The notes under the pieces were generated by a model. The model saw only the letters and a program-made list of their open reading frames with translations, was not told the DNA's origin and did not search any database. DNA of 64,000 nt from Paenibacillus etheri (GTDB lineage Bacteria > Bacillota > Bacilli > Paenibacillales > Paenibacillaceae): positions 513,637-577,636 of the forward strand of contig NZ_LCZJ02000037.1 in the NCBI RefSeq assembly GCF_001012825.1. The letters run 5' to 3'. Made by a program: the position numbers and the translations under genes. Below, piece after piece: positions 45,804 through 54,535 of this stretch (the first letter of the stretch is position 1; each line of letters starts with the position of its first letter).

Positions 45804-47566
45804 TGGATTCCCTCCAATTGCGACCCAATCAACTCATAATACGCACCCTTGCGGGCAAGCAACTCCTGATGGGTACCGATTTCTGCCACTTTTCCTTGTT
45901 TCATTACTACAATAATGTCCATATCGAGCATCCAGTGCAGGCGATGTGTAGCCAGAAAGACCAGCTTTCCTTCAAAAAGAGGCACCATCGTCTCCTTCAG
46001 CTCATATTCCGTCTCAATATCCAGATGTGCCGTTGGCTCATCTAACAACATAATCGGACGACTGCTGAGTAAAGCTCGAGCCAGCGCAACCCTCTGCTCC
46101 TGCCCACCACTGAACGAACGACCGCCGCCGCCGATCATCTCATCTAGGCCATTCGGAAGAGTTGCCACTAGCTCCGATAATCCAGTAGCTTTCACGGCTG
46201 CAGCCACAGCTTCCATAGAAGCCTCAGGGTAATAGAAGCGAATATTATCTGCTAACGTACCGCTAAAAATATAAGGGCGCTGCGGGATATACGAAGTCTG
46301 TTTACGCCAAGCCTCATCCGTTAATGCACTAACCGTTGTACCGTTAATTGTGATATTCCCCGAAGTAGGGTGTAAGAAACCACCCAATATATCGACTAGT
46401 GTAGATTTACCGGCTCCACTCTCTCCGATAATCCCAATTTTGCTGGCCCCTTTAAATTGCAGGTTCACCGCTTCCAGCGAAGAAAGACCGGCTTCCTCAT
46501 ATTTCACACTAACATCATTTAATGTAAGTACACTTTTTTCATGCCAAGTGAATATCTCTTCTGCTGTTTTCGATGCTGATTCCACCGCTTGATTACCATT
46601 AGAACCTACTACTTCAGCTTTCACTTCATCCTGATCTATAATGCTCTTCATTGCCTCAGCAGCTTCCTTCCCATCGAGAGTAGCATGGAAATCTGAACCC
46701 ACCAATCTAACAGGCAAGAAATATTCCGGTGCCAAGATCAAAATGGTTAAGCCTGTAACCAGTGTCATCTGATCGTTGACCAGACGCAGGCCGAGACTTA
46801 CCGCTACGGAAGCAACTGATAACATCGTAAAGAAGTCCAGCGCAAACGAAGACAAAAAGGCCACTCGCAGTGTACGCATCGTCGCCGAGCGATACCGATC
46901 GCTGACGGTGGCAATACTCGTGCTATGACTACGACTGCGGCCCAGAAATTTCAGCGTTTCTAGCCCACGGAGGGAGTCTACGAAATGATTAGATAAGGTG
47001 CGATAAGATTTCAGCTGACGGTCCATCTGCTTGCGAGCCGTCATCCCGATCAAGATCATAAAAACAATAATAATCGGCATGGTGATCGTTAGAATTATCC
47101 CACTCGCGGTATCCATCTTGTAGATATAAATAAGCACCAAAATCGGTGTAATTGACATCCCTACCATTCTAGGGATAATCGCTTCTAAATATGTGCGGAA
47201 CTTTGTAACGCCTTCCAACACTAGTGTGACAAGATCCCCGGTTCCACGCCCGCCCACCATTCTGGGTCCAAGCTGGAAGAGCTTATCCATCATTTCCCTC
47301 CGCATGTTGCTGCCCGTTGCTTCCGCAAAGCGGTAAGAGATACGGCTCATCAGCATGGCGCAAGCATGGCGCACTAGAAATGCAAGAAGGAACAATAGCG
47401 AAGTAGCCCATTGTTCCTTCAGAGGTTCTCCCGCAAATAGCGCAGAGATGACTTCTGCCAGCCATTTGGCCAGCAGAAGTATGGACATGCTTTGCACCAG
47501 GGTAAGGAGGCCAACGATCAGAAATACCGGCTTAACTCCTTTATACCCAAGCAAATTTTTATCCAT
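45800..47566 (-). CDS. cydD: heterodimeric thiol ABC exporter, CydD-type subunit
   Basis: A 588-residue partner half-transporter. Its membrane domain is followed by Walker A GESGAGKSTLVD, signature FSGGQEQRVALARALL and Walker B IMLLDEPTAHLD. An Asp/Glu-rich insert separates the domains (near residues 320-345). The start codon shares one base with the cydB stop (TAATG), so it is coupled to the oxidase genes. B. subtilis naming calls it cydC. Confidence 0.88.
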   Translation of the reverse strand: MDKNLLGYKGVKPVFLIVGLLTLVQSMSILLLAKWLAEVISALFAGEPLKEQWATSLLFLLAFLVRHACAMLMSRISYRFAEATGSNMRREMMDKLFQLGPRMVGGRGTGDLVTLVLEGVTKFRTYLEAIIPRMVGMSITPILVLIYIYKMDTASGIILTITMPIIIVFMILIGMTARKQMDRQLKSYRTLSNHFVDSLRGLETLKFLGRSRSHSTSIATVSDRYRSATMRTLRVAFLSSFALDFFTMLSVASVAVSLGLRLVNDQMTLVTGLTILILAPEYFLPVRLVGSDFHATLDGKEAAEAMKSIIDQDEVKAEVVGSNGNQAVESASKTAEEIFTWHEKSVLTLNDVSVKYEEAGLSSLEAVNLQFKGASKIGIIGESGAGKSTLVDILGGFLHPTSGNITINGTTVSALTDEAWRKQTSYIPQRPYIFSGTLADNIRFYYPEASMEAVAAAVKATGLSELVATLPNGLDEMIGGGGRSFSGGQEQRVALARALLSSRPIMLLDEPTAHLDIETEYELKETMVPLFEGKLVFLATHRLHWMLDMDIIVVMKQGKVAEIGTHQELLARKGAYYELIGSQLEGIH

Positions 47567-48582
47567 TAGTATTCAAGATGCTCCTTCTCGTGAACGCGTT
47601 TATGAAAGACAAAGTAACTCCAAATTTGATATCCCAATACGAATGGAAGGATGGTCAGTGCCACAATCGTCATTACCTTTAAAGAGTAATGTCCCGAAGC
47701 CGCATTGGTAATTGTCAAATTAAAGGCTTGATCGATTGAACTAATCATAACACGTGGGAACAATCCTACAAAGATAGAAGTTACGGACAATGCTATTACC
47801 GCTCCTGTCATTCCAAAAGCGTAGCCATCCTTCTTCTTCGTCATGAAAAAACCCGATAATATGAACGCGATAATTCCCAACGCTACTATAATCATAAGAA
47901 CTAAACCACGTTGTTCGAAAATATCAGTCATATAATAAGTCATTACCACGAAAGCAAGCAATAGAGCCCCAAGTGGCAAAAGCAATCTTTGCGCCATTTT
48001 TCGAGCGCGAGCCTGTAGATCACCCACTGTACGCAGGGTAGTGAACATTAGTCCATGCACCAAACAAAGAAGAACAACAGTCACACCAGCTACTACGGTA
48101 TACACATTTACGATATCTGTAAAACCTGCGTACATTTGCATATCCCCATCAATCGGCAAACCTTTGATGAAGCTGGCGAACACCACAGCAAGGAGGAAAG
48201 GTGGGAGGAAGCTGCCGAAAAAGATACAAACATCCCAAGTTTTTTTCCAAGCTACGGAATCCCGTTTACCTCTAAATTCAAAAGCAACACCACGTGCAAT
48301 CAAAGCTAATAAAGCAAAGACAAAGGGAATGTAAAATCCGCTAAATAACGTTGCATACCACTCAGGGAAAGCCGCAAACATTGCACCCGCGGCAGTAATT
48401 AGCCATACCTCATTTCCATCCCAGAAGGGTCCGATCGAGTTAATCAGAATCCGGCGCTCAGTATCATTCTTAGCGAGTATTTGTGTTTCCATCCCTACGC
48501 CGAAATCAAAACCCTCCAGGAAGAAGAACCCTATAAACAGAACTGCAATGAGCACAAACCACAATTCATTAAGAGAAATCAT
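47566..48582 (-). CDS. cydB: cytochrome bd quinol oxidase subunit II
   Basis: A 338-residue integral membrane protein with about 8-9 helices. The N-terminal FFFLEGFDFGVGM motif, with WDGNEVWLITAAGAMFAAFP after it, is diagnostic. Together with CydA it reduces oxygen to water using menaquinol, with high oxygen affinity. It overlaps cydA by 4 bases (ATGA). Confidence 0.93.
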   Translation of the reverse strand: MISLNELWFVLIAVLFIGFFFLEGFDFGVGMETQILAKNDTERRILINSIGPFWDGNEVWLITAAGAMFAAFPEWYATLFSGFYIPFVFALLALIARGVAFEFRGKRDSVAWKKTWDVCIFFGSFLPPFLLAVVFASFIKGLPIDGDMQMYAGFTDIVNVYTVVAGVTVVLLCLVHGLMFTTLRTVGDLQARARKMAQRLLLPLGALLLAFVVMTYYMTDIFEQRGLVLMIIVALGIIAFILSGFFMTKKKDGYAFGMTGAVIALSVTSIFVGLFPRVMISSIDQAFNLTITNAASGHYSLKVMTIVALTILPFVLGYQIWSYFVFHKRVHEKEHLEY

Positions 48583-49973
48583 TGGGCGCCCTCCTCGTTA
48601 TATGGATCATGCGAATCCCCGTGATCGTTATCCATCGCATAAGGACCTTTTTTAATGACTTTCATAAACAAACCAATCAGTACTAATCCAAGAATTGCGT
48701 AAATCGTTGTAAAAGAAATAACAGAGAATAGAACCTGACCACTCGTAATATTAGGCGACACACTGTCTTCCGTTGTCATCAGTCCGAATACCGTCCATGG
48801 CTGACGCCCGAATTCGGTCATGACCCAGCCCGCTGTATTTGCGATTGGAGGAAGCAGTATTCCCCATAACATAAACCGCATAAACCAAGTGTTTGGACGG
48901 TCCATCTTCTTACGCCACATTAAATACATTGCGTACATACCCATTACGATCATTAACGTTCCTGCTAGAACCATGATCCGGAAACTCCAGAATGTCGTAC
49001 GTACTGGCGGGATATAGTCACCAGGGCCATAGCTTTGCTCGTACTCAGCTTGCAGCTCAAGCATACCTTTAACTTCACCGGAAAATTTACTGTATGAAAG
49101 GAAGCTCAGCATATAAGGAATTTGAAATTCCCCAGTACTTTCTTGCTTCTCAGGATCAATGTTTGCCCATACGGTCCAAGGTGCCGGGTCACCACTCTTA
49201 CCCCACAGTCCTTCGGAAGCCGCCATCTTCATAGGTTGAGTCTCAACCAAATACTGTGCTTGCGCATGGCCTGCCACGGCTACACCAATAGAAGAAATGA
49301 TACCTACGATCGCTGCAATTTGAAAAGATTTCTTAAAGAAAGATACATCTTGTTTCTTCAATATCTTATACGCACTAATACCTGTTACGAGGAAGGCACC
49401 TGTTGCATAAGCAGCAAGAACCGTGTGCGGGAATTCAACCAGCAATTGTCCGTTCGTAATGAGCGCGAAGAAATCATTCATTTCTGCACGTCCATTATTT
49501 ATCGCAAATCCCACAGGATGCTGCATAAAGGAGTTCGCTGCTAGAATCCAGAAAGCGGATAACATCGTACCGAATGCTACCAGCCAGATGGACATCAAGT
49601 GCACTCTCTTAGACACTTTGTCCCAGCCAAATATCCAAATTCCAATAAAAGTAGACTCCAGAAAAAAGGCTGCCAATGCTTCAACTGCAAGCGGAGCCCC
49701 GAAGACATCACCCACAAAACGTGAATAATCAGACCAGTTCATCCCGAACTGAAATTCCTGCAAAATCCCTGTAACTACCCCTACTGCAAAGTTGATGAGA
49801 AACAGCTTTCCCCAAAACTGCGCCATTCTTTTGTACTCTTCATTTCCTTTTCTAACGTACATTGTCTCCATGATCGCAATCAAGAGCGCTAGTCCGATTG
49901 ATACCGGTACAAAGAAATAGTGGAATATTGTCGTCGACGCAAATTGTATACGCGACAGCATTACTGTATCCAT
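48579..49973 (-). CDS. cydA: cytochrome bd quinol oxidase subunit I
   Basis: A 464-residue subunit carrying hemes b558, b595 and d. RIQFASTTIFHYFFVPVSIG holds the first heme-ligand His, and the GRQPWTVFG segment is the conserved quinol-oxidase signature. The Q-loop is short, as in Bacillota. It leads the cydABDC operon. Two TTGTGA-type palindromes upstream point to redox or oxygen control. Confidence 0.95.
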   Translation of the reverse strand: MDTVMLSRIQFASTTIFHYFFVPVSIGLALLIAIMETMYVRKGNEEYKRMAQFWGKLFLINFAVGVVTGILQEFQFGMNWSDYSRFVGDVFGAPLAVEALAAFFLESTFIGIWIFGWDKVSKRVHLMSIWLVAFGTMLSAFWILAANSFMQHPVGFAINNGRAEMNDFFALITNGQLLVEFPHTVLAAYATGAFLVTGISAYKILKKQDVSFFKKSFQIAAIVGIISSIGVAVAGHAQAQYLVETQPMKMAASEGLWGKSGDPAPWTVWANIDPEKQESTGEFQIPYMLSFLSYSKFSGEVKGMLELQAEYEQSYGPGDYIPPVRTTFWSFRIMVLAGTLMIVMGMYAMYLMWRKKMDRPNTWFMRFMLWGILLPPIANTAGWVMTEFGRQPWTVFGLMTTEDSVSPNITSGQVLFSVISFTTIYAILGLVLIGLFMKVIKKGPYAMDNDHGDSHDPYNEEGAQ

Positions 49974-50003
49974 ATTTTTCCCTTCCTTCTCCCCTTTTCG
50001 TTA

Positions 50004-50009
50004 ATTATA
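50004..50009 (-). promoter_or_regulatory. cydA -10 box
   Basis: Perfect TATAAT on the minus strand, 31 bases upstream of the cydA start. No good -35 box lies at 16-18 bases. The palindrome at 50035-50052 abuts the -35 region. Confidence 0.5.
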
Positions 50010-50034
50010 TTGTGTCAAATATTTAAACGCCTTT

Positions 50035-50052
50035 TTGTGATAAATGTCACAC
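50035..50052. promoter_or_regulatory. Rex/Fnr-type palindrome 1 upstream of cydA
   Basis: TTGTGA-N6-TCACAC, one mismatch from TTGTGA-N6-TCACAA. The inner TGTGA-N6-TCACA is also a perfect Crp/Fnr box. Rex represses cydABCD in B. subtilis through such sites. Confidence 0.75.
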
Positions 50053-50086
50053 AAATGGGTGCTTTTAACGGTAAAATTCAAATGAT

Positions 50087-50104
50087 TTGTGACAAAAATC
50101 ACAA
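50087..50104. promoter_or_regulatory. Rex/Fnr-type palindrome 2 upstream of cydA
   Basis: TTGTGACAAAAATCACAA has perfect outer arms TTGTGA/TCACAA. It is centred 52 bases from palindrome 1, about five helical turns, compatible with cooperative binding. Confidence 0.75.
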
Positions 50105-50130
50105 TTTACCTTAAAAAAAGCAAAAAAAAT

Positions 50131-50149
50131 AAGACGGTTTGACCGTCTT
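50131..50149 (-). terminator. terminator of ydjO
   Basis: AAGACGGT-TTG-ACCGTCTT with a long T-run on the minus strand, 47 bases beyond the ydjO stop. It shields the cyd operator region from read-through. Confidence 0.85.
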
Positions 50150-50196
50150 GAGGTTGTTCACTGCTCTATAACAATCTTGACTCATAAAGGCATTGG

Positions 50197-50427
50197 TTAG
50201 GTAATGGAAATACCCTTCTTCAGCGATTTGAGATCGCCATTCGAATTAAGCAATTGTGGTAGCATCTTCGTGCTGCGAACCATTGGAGAGTCACATAGAC
50301 GGCAAGAAGGCGCATGTTCAAATGCGAAATTATCCCTCATCCATCCGTTGCATCCATCATTGGTACACGCCCAAATCGCGGTATTTTCTTCCGGTATTTC
50401 TTCCAAAGGTTTCTTCCGGTAGTTCAT
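50197..50427 (-). CDS. ydjO: YdjO-family cold-inducible zinc-ribbon-like protein
   Basis: A 76-residue protein with two Cys pairs: CTNDGCNGWMRDNF and SCRLCDSPM, a likely zinc site. It matches the YdjO family of Bacilli, reported as cold-inducible. The ATG at 50427 follows GGGAGG by 7 bases; a longer frame to 50454 has no RBS. It lies immediately downstream of a cold-shock gene on the same strand, which fits a shared cold response, though a terminator separates the two. Confidence 0.8.
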   Translation of the reverse strand: MNYRKKPLEEIPEENTAIWACTNDGCNGWMRDNFAFEHAPSCRLCDSPMVRSTKMLPQLLNSNGDLKSLKKGISIT

Positions 50428-50472
50428 TGCCGTTCCTCCCATCCTGTAAGTCAATAGTGACTAACTAGATAT

Positions 50473-50512
50473 AAAAAGACCGTCCCAACTTTCACAAGCT
50501 GGGACGGTTTCT
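50473..50512. terminator. terminator of the cold-shock gene
   Basis: ACCGTCCCA and TGGGACGGT stem with CTTTTTAT on the minus strand. Confidence 0.85.
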
Positions 50513-50519
50513 TCTATTA

Positions 50520-50720
50520 TTACAGTTTTACAACGTTTTCGGCTTGTGGTCCACGGTTGCCTTGAACAACGTTGAATTCAACGCGTTGGCCTTCGTCCAA
50601 AGTTTTGAAGCCGTCGCCAGTGATTGCGCTGAAGTGAACGAATACGTCGCTTCCGCCTTCAACTTCGATAAATCCGAATCCTTTTTCTGCGTTGAACCAT
50701 TTAACTGTACCTGTTTGCAT
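50520..50720 (-). CDS. cold-shock protein (CspA/CspB family)
   Basis: A 66-residue single OB-fold RNA chaperone. RNP1 is KGFGFIE and RNP2 is DVFVHFS, with the tail [14 protein letters not shown] at 50720 after GGAGG. The product melts RNA structures at low temperature and in growth transitions. A promoter about 170 bases upstream leaves a long leader with a hairpin, typical of cold-shock mRNAs. Confidence 0.95.
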   Translation of the reverse strand: MQTGTVKWFNAEKGFGFIEVEGGSDVFVHFSAITGDGFKTLDEGQRVEFNVVQGNRGPQAENVVKL

Positions 50721-50787
50721 GTGTGTTACCTCCACAAATTTAAATTAATATGTTCTTTTTATCTTCAAACAAAGAAAAAATTCACAC

Positions 50788-50830
50788 ATTGAAAAAGGTT
50801 GTATTACCAAATATAACAGCCCTTTTCAAT
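50788..50830 (-). promoter_or_regulatory. hairpin in the csp leader
   Basis: ATTGAAAAGG (read from 50830) pairs with CCTTTTTCAAT and is followed on the minus strand by GTGTGAATTTTTTC. It looks like a leader terminator or a temperature-sensitive fold about 70 bases before the csp start. Confidence 0.5.
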
Positions 50831-50864
50831 GCGAAAATTAGGGACTAAATGTATGATTGATATC

Positions 50865-50893
50865 ATATTACCACACCTGATTAGCAAAGGCAA
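50865..50893 (-). promoter_or_regulatory. csp promoter
   Basis: TTGCCT (50893-50888), 17-base spacer, TAATAT (50870-50865) on the minus strand. Predicted leader length is about 138 bases. Confidence 0.65.
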
Positions 50894-51138
50894 GCAAGCA
50901 TCCGTATATATCCGGTTCTACCCTAATAAGTATTACCTTCCAATGTAAGGGTTGCCAGTCCGCCCAAAATTCATTAAATCAGCTTATAATTGCCATATTT
51001 ATCAAAACTTTAGAAGAAACAGATCCCCGATAGCGATACAAAGTATCGCTATTTCAGGAAGGTCTACCTTCACATCTGAAGGGGTAGTCCGTCTACTTGT
51101 CATTACTGCTATATCATTATATGCCGACTTCCAGCATA
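50894..51138. other. stretch between csp and the protease gene
   Basis: No gene is seen. A perfect 9-base stem ATAGCGATA/TATCGCTAT (51030-51052) and a weaker stem (about 51058-51095) lie downstream of the protease stop and may terminate it, although T-runs are poor. Confidence 0.4.
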
Positions 51139-52383
51139 TTATTCCTCTGGTTTTTCAAGAAGTTTAACCGTCGTCTGATTTACTTTACCATTTCGGTAAT
51201 AAGTAATCTTCAGGTCCTCACCAATCTTCGTCTGATTATATAAATATTTGCGAAGGGAAAGCGTGGATGTAATAGGTTCATCATTAAATTTCGTAATTAC
51301 ATCATTGAACTGCAATCCGGCTTCCATTGCAGGCCCAACAGCATCCAGAACGACTACCCCATCCTTAACATTGTTCGGTAGGTTCAGTTCCTTGCGTTGG
51401 TCCTCTGCGAGAGGAATGTAAGGGTTGTTTAAATCTACGGAATATACACCTAAGTAGGAACGAGCAATACGGCCTTTTTCAACCAGCTCATTAGCAGTAT
51501 CAATCACATAATTAGCTGGAATAGCAAATCCCAGACCCTCTACACCTGCATCGGAGATTTTCATCGTGTTAATACCGATGACTTTACCCTCCAGATCAAC
51601 AAGCGCACCGCCGCTATTGCCTTCATTAATCGCCGCATCGGTCTGAATAACCTCTTGCTCCCAATCATATACCCCGTCCTGATTCAAGGATACGGGAACC
51701 TTACGTTCAGTATAGCTGACAATCCCCGAAGTCAATGTGTCTCCAAGTCCTAACGGGTTACCGATGGCAATGACCGTTTCACCTAGGCGAAGCTTGGAGG
51801 AATCCCCGAGCTGTGCAATCGTATTGATGCCCTTGGCGTCAATAGAAAGAACTGCGATGTCACTCACTTTATCCGTTCCAACAAGTGTAGCTTTACGTGT
51901 CTCACCATCCACAGTTACAACCTCAAGATTGCCGGAGTCTTCGATGACATGGTTATTAGTAATGATAAATGCTTTATTATCTACTTTTTTATAAATCACT
52001 CCAGAGCCTAGTGCTGACTCATCCAGAATGTTCAATTCTTTATTATCTTCCTTATGATTGATTATACTTACTACTGCAGGACGCACCGTAGCAGCAGCTT
52101 GAATGATACGGTCAAACGGATCACTGCTTGGGGCAACCTCCCCAGTTGTTACTACTGACTTTGGGGCAGCTTCGTGACTCATTTGTCCAGTAAGCACACT
52201 GAACAAAAACACTGCCACCACAGCACTAATTAAGGAGCAGACGGCGGATATTTGCCAAGTGGATAAGCCCTTACGCGATCTTCGCACAGAATGCTTGCGG
52301 TTAGCAAATGATCCCTTTGATGCTTCATCCCCTCTGGACCGTGATACTTTAGTTGAATAGAAATCGTCATCAAACAATCCCAC
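51139..52383 (-). CDS. htrA: HtrA-type S1C serine protease with PDZ domain
   Basis: A 414-residue membrane-anchored quality-control protease. A cytoplasmic tail of about 43 basic residues precedes one helix (about 44-66). The trypsin-like domain has His in ITNNHVIED, Asp in VSDIAVLSI and Ser in NEGNSGGALVD. A C-terminal PDZ domain follows (about 315-405). It degrades misfolded proteins outside the membrane. Position near walJ matches htrC (yyxA) of B. subtilis. Confidence 0.92.
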   Translation of the reverse strand: MGLFDDDFYSTKVSRSRGDEASKGSFANRKHSVRRSRKGLSTWQISAVCSLISAVVAVFLFSVLTGQMSHEAAPKSVVTTGEVAPSSDPFDRIIQAAATVRPAVVSIINHKEDNKELNILDESALGSGVIYKKVDNKAFIITNNHVIEDSGNLEVVTVDGETRKATLVGTDKVSDIAVLSIDAKGINTIAQLGDSSKLRLGETVIAIGNPLGLGDTLTSGIVSYTERKVPVSLNQDGVYDWEQEVIQTDAAINEGNSGGALVDLEGKVIGINTMKISDAGVEGLGFAIPANYVIDTANELVEKGRIARSYLGVYSVDLNNPYIPLAEDQRKELNLPNNVKDGVVVLDAVGPAMEAGLQFNDVITKFNDEPITSTLSLRKYLYNQTKIGEDLKITYYRNGKVNQTTVKLLEKPEE

Positions 52384-52757
52384 CGTAAATCTCCCCCTTC
52401 TATTGCCAACCGTTCACAGTATCTAAAACCTGAACCTCTAGCAATCACGTTCCAAGCATAAACCTCTGCATTCTTTAGACTCCAACAGTCACTAAAAAGT
52501 TTCACTTTATCCATTAACCCCACAATAGTTTCAGTTAATCGAAAGAATATTAGAATCTTTCAATATATCTTCTCTACTAGGAATATTTTGTAACTTAAAA
52601 GACTACAATAATAGAAACGTTCCATAAATTTAGGGTTTGCTTATCACGTCTATAATTGTATCACAGGCAACCCTCAATTCGTGATTTTCCTGAGGTAAAA
52701 AGCCTGCGAATTTTTTACAACTCTAGTTCTATTTTCACTACATAAGGAGGTAAAATT
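52384..52757. other. divergent promoter region of htrA and a small gene
   Basis: The AT-rich stretch holds the promoters of htrA and the 52758 gene. No RNA gene or CtsR-type repeat is seen. Confidence 0.4.
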
Positions 52758-52967
52758 ATGAGTTCTTTTTCCACAAGTATGGATCTGGTCGAATTTATCG
52801 GTAAGCTTGGTGATTTGAAGGATGAACACTACCATATGACCCTTGCCTTCAGTGCTATGATCGAATTAATGATCGATAAAGGCCTGATCTCTCGCCAAGA
52901 ATTAGAACGAAAAACTGCCGAGCTTGATCAGCTTATGACAACTGGCTCAACTTATCCCATGGCGTAG
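52758..52967 (+). CDS. small conserved-looking protein of unknown function
   Basis: A 69-residue, acidic, mostly helical protein with no signal peptide (SSFSTSMDLVEFIGKLGDLK start; IELMIDKGLISRQELERKT helix). An excellent RBS, AAGGAGG, lies 7 bases before the ATG. Its last 35 bases overlap the end of walJ on the opposite strand. I do not recognise a family; the helix-loop ISRQELE resembles subunit-interaction segments of several enzymes, which is not enough for a call. Confidence 0.75.
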   Translation: MSSFSTSMDLVEFIGKLGDLKDEHYHMTLAFSAMIELMIDKGLISRQELERKTAELDQLMTTGSTYPMA

Positions 52968-53742
52968 GTTGATCATAATACGTATCGCAAAGCTTAAACT
53001 CACTATCTTTGAAGAAACAGCCCCGATCCTCCATTGCGCAACGTACCGACATTTTAGCCAGATCCATCATATTATGATCCCGGCTTAAATGCGCTAAATA
53101 GGTACGCTTGGTCCGTCCTGTGAGTATTTCACTAAGTGCTGCTCCGGCAGCTTCATTAGAAAGGTGACCCATATCACCAAGTATGCGTCGTTTCGTATTC
53201 CACGGGTAACGTCCCATCCTCAGCATTTCAATATCATGATTCGCTTCCAGTACCAATACGTCCGCATCTGAAATCGCATCTCTTACCTTGTCGCTAACAT
53301 ACCCCAGGTCTGTAGCTACACACAGCTTTTCTTTTCCATCATAAAAGTTGTAACCCACCGGTTCCGCCGCATCATGAGAAATCGCAAACGATTCTACTCG
53401 CAGACTGCCAAAATCCCTATGCTGTCCCGACTCCATAATGATTCGGTTGTAGTCCGGTATTTTTCCAATGCCTTTCTCAATAGCTCCCCAGGTATTAGTG
53501 TTCGCATAAATCGGAAGATCGTATTTACGGGCCATTGCCCCGAGTCCCTTGATATGATCGGAATGTTCGTGTGTGACTAGGATCCCGTCTATATCATTAC
53601 CCGTTAGCTCGCGCATGGCCAACAGCTCATCGATCCGCTTGGCACTTAAACCCGCGTCAATCAAAAGTGTTGTCTCCCCGTTCCGTACCACCGTTACATT
53701 TCCGGTAGAACCACTGGACAGTACTGTAAATGAAATCCCCAT
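52933..53742 (-). CDS. walJ: WalJ (YycJ) MBL-fold nuclease-like protein
   Basis: A 269-residue metallo-beta-lactamase-fold protein linked to the WalRK regulon. The metal motif THEHSDH, the later His in FAISHDA and the Asp in VATDLGYVSD are intact. ATG at 53742 follows AAGGAGT; the longer frame to 53841 lies within the upstream gene. It is thought to act in coordinating cell division and DNA processing as a 5'-exonuclease. Last gene of the wal operon here. Confidence 0.93.
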   Translation of the reverse strand: MGISFTVLSSGSTGNVTVVRNGETTLLIDAGLSAKRIDELLAMRELTGNDIDGILVTHEHSDHIKGLGAMARKYDLPIYANTNTWGAIEKGIGKIPDYNRIIMESGQHRDFGSLRVESFAISHDAAEPVGYNFYDGKEKLCVATDLGYVSDKVRDAISDADVLVLEANHDIEMLRMGRYPWNTKRRILGDMGHLSNEAAGAALSEILTGRTKRTYLAHLSRDHNMMDLAKMSVRCAMEDRGCFFKDSEFKLCDTYYDQPTPWDKLSQLS

Positions 53743-53756
53743 TTTCCTTACTCCTT

Positions 53757-54497
53757 CTAATCTGTTGTCTTCGGACTGATGATATCCGCACTTATAGCAT
53801 CTACATAATAGGCATTGCCGTTCTCCAGCATGAACCGCCACATCGGCGACGCTACCTGACTTTCGGAGTTGAACAGCTCACCGTAATACCCCAACTCAAT
53901 CTCCTTCACTACGGAGTCTGCCGGAAAATATTTTTCAATCAAACTGCTAAGCGCTTGCGATGCCGGCAGTACCTTCTGTTCCTTATCGCTACTGCTTGCC
54001 CCTATTTCAATCTTCGGCGAGCGGAAAGCTACAATCTTCTGATCACTATTAATCAACTCTAATCTAACTCGGAATAGCGACCACTGATTCTGAACTAGCG
54101 GGTGAAGAACGAACTTTCCAACTTCACTTTCTTGAGAATCGAAGCGATAATTTGCAATGTCCGGAATTTGACTCTCCAGCGCCTTGCTAAGGTCGGTGAA
54201 TGAAGAGTAGATCAGCTTACTGTCTATAGGAACATCTAATTTAATGGGTGGTTCATTCTGCTCTTCAGCAGAATATCGATAAGTTATATTAGGAAGCTGC
54301 GGGGTAGAAGCCGGAATGGGACACAACACACGAATCCCTTTCTGCTCCATGACCGCCTGGGTTTCTTCGGACAGGGAAGTGAAATCGAGATTGGCACTAA
54401 CCTGATCGCGCAAATCAATCCACAGCTGATAACATAGCAGCAGATTTAGACCTAAAAAGGCGCAAATTAGTACATTTTTGGCTCTTCCCCAATCCAT
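53757..54497 (-). CDS. walI: WalI (YycI) regulatory protein
   Basis: A 246-residue protein with one N-terminal membrane anchor (residues about 7-25, VLICAFLGLNLLLCYQLW) and an extracytoplasmic domain of the YycH/YycI fold. In B. subtilis it interacts with WalH and WalK and dampens kinase activity. The gene lies between walH and walJ, the expected place. Confidence 0.9.
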   Translation of the reverse strand: MDWGRAKNVLICAFLGLNLLLCYQLWIDLRDQVSANLDFTSLSEETQAVMEQKGIRVLCPIPASTPQLPNITYRYSAEEQNEPPIKLDVPIDSKLIYSSFTDLSKALESQIPDIANYRFDSQESEVGKFVLHPLVQNQWSLFRVRLELINSDQKIVAFRSPKIEIGASSSDKEQKVLPASQALSSLIEKYFPADSVVKEIELGYYGELFNSESQVASPMWRFMLENGNAYYVDAISADIISPKTTD

Positions 54498-54535
54498 ACC
54501 CTTACCTCCTAAATGTTATATGAACGACTTGTACA

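Noticed and set aside
48041-48334. Plus-strand open frames across cyd, wal and purA genes
   Set aside because: They are antisense shadows without RBS and with unlikely composition.
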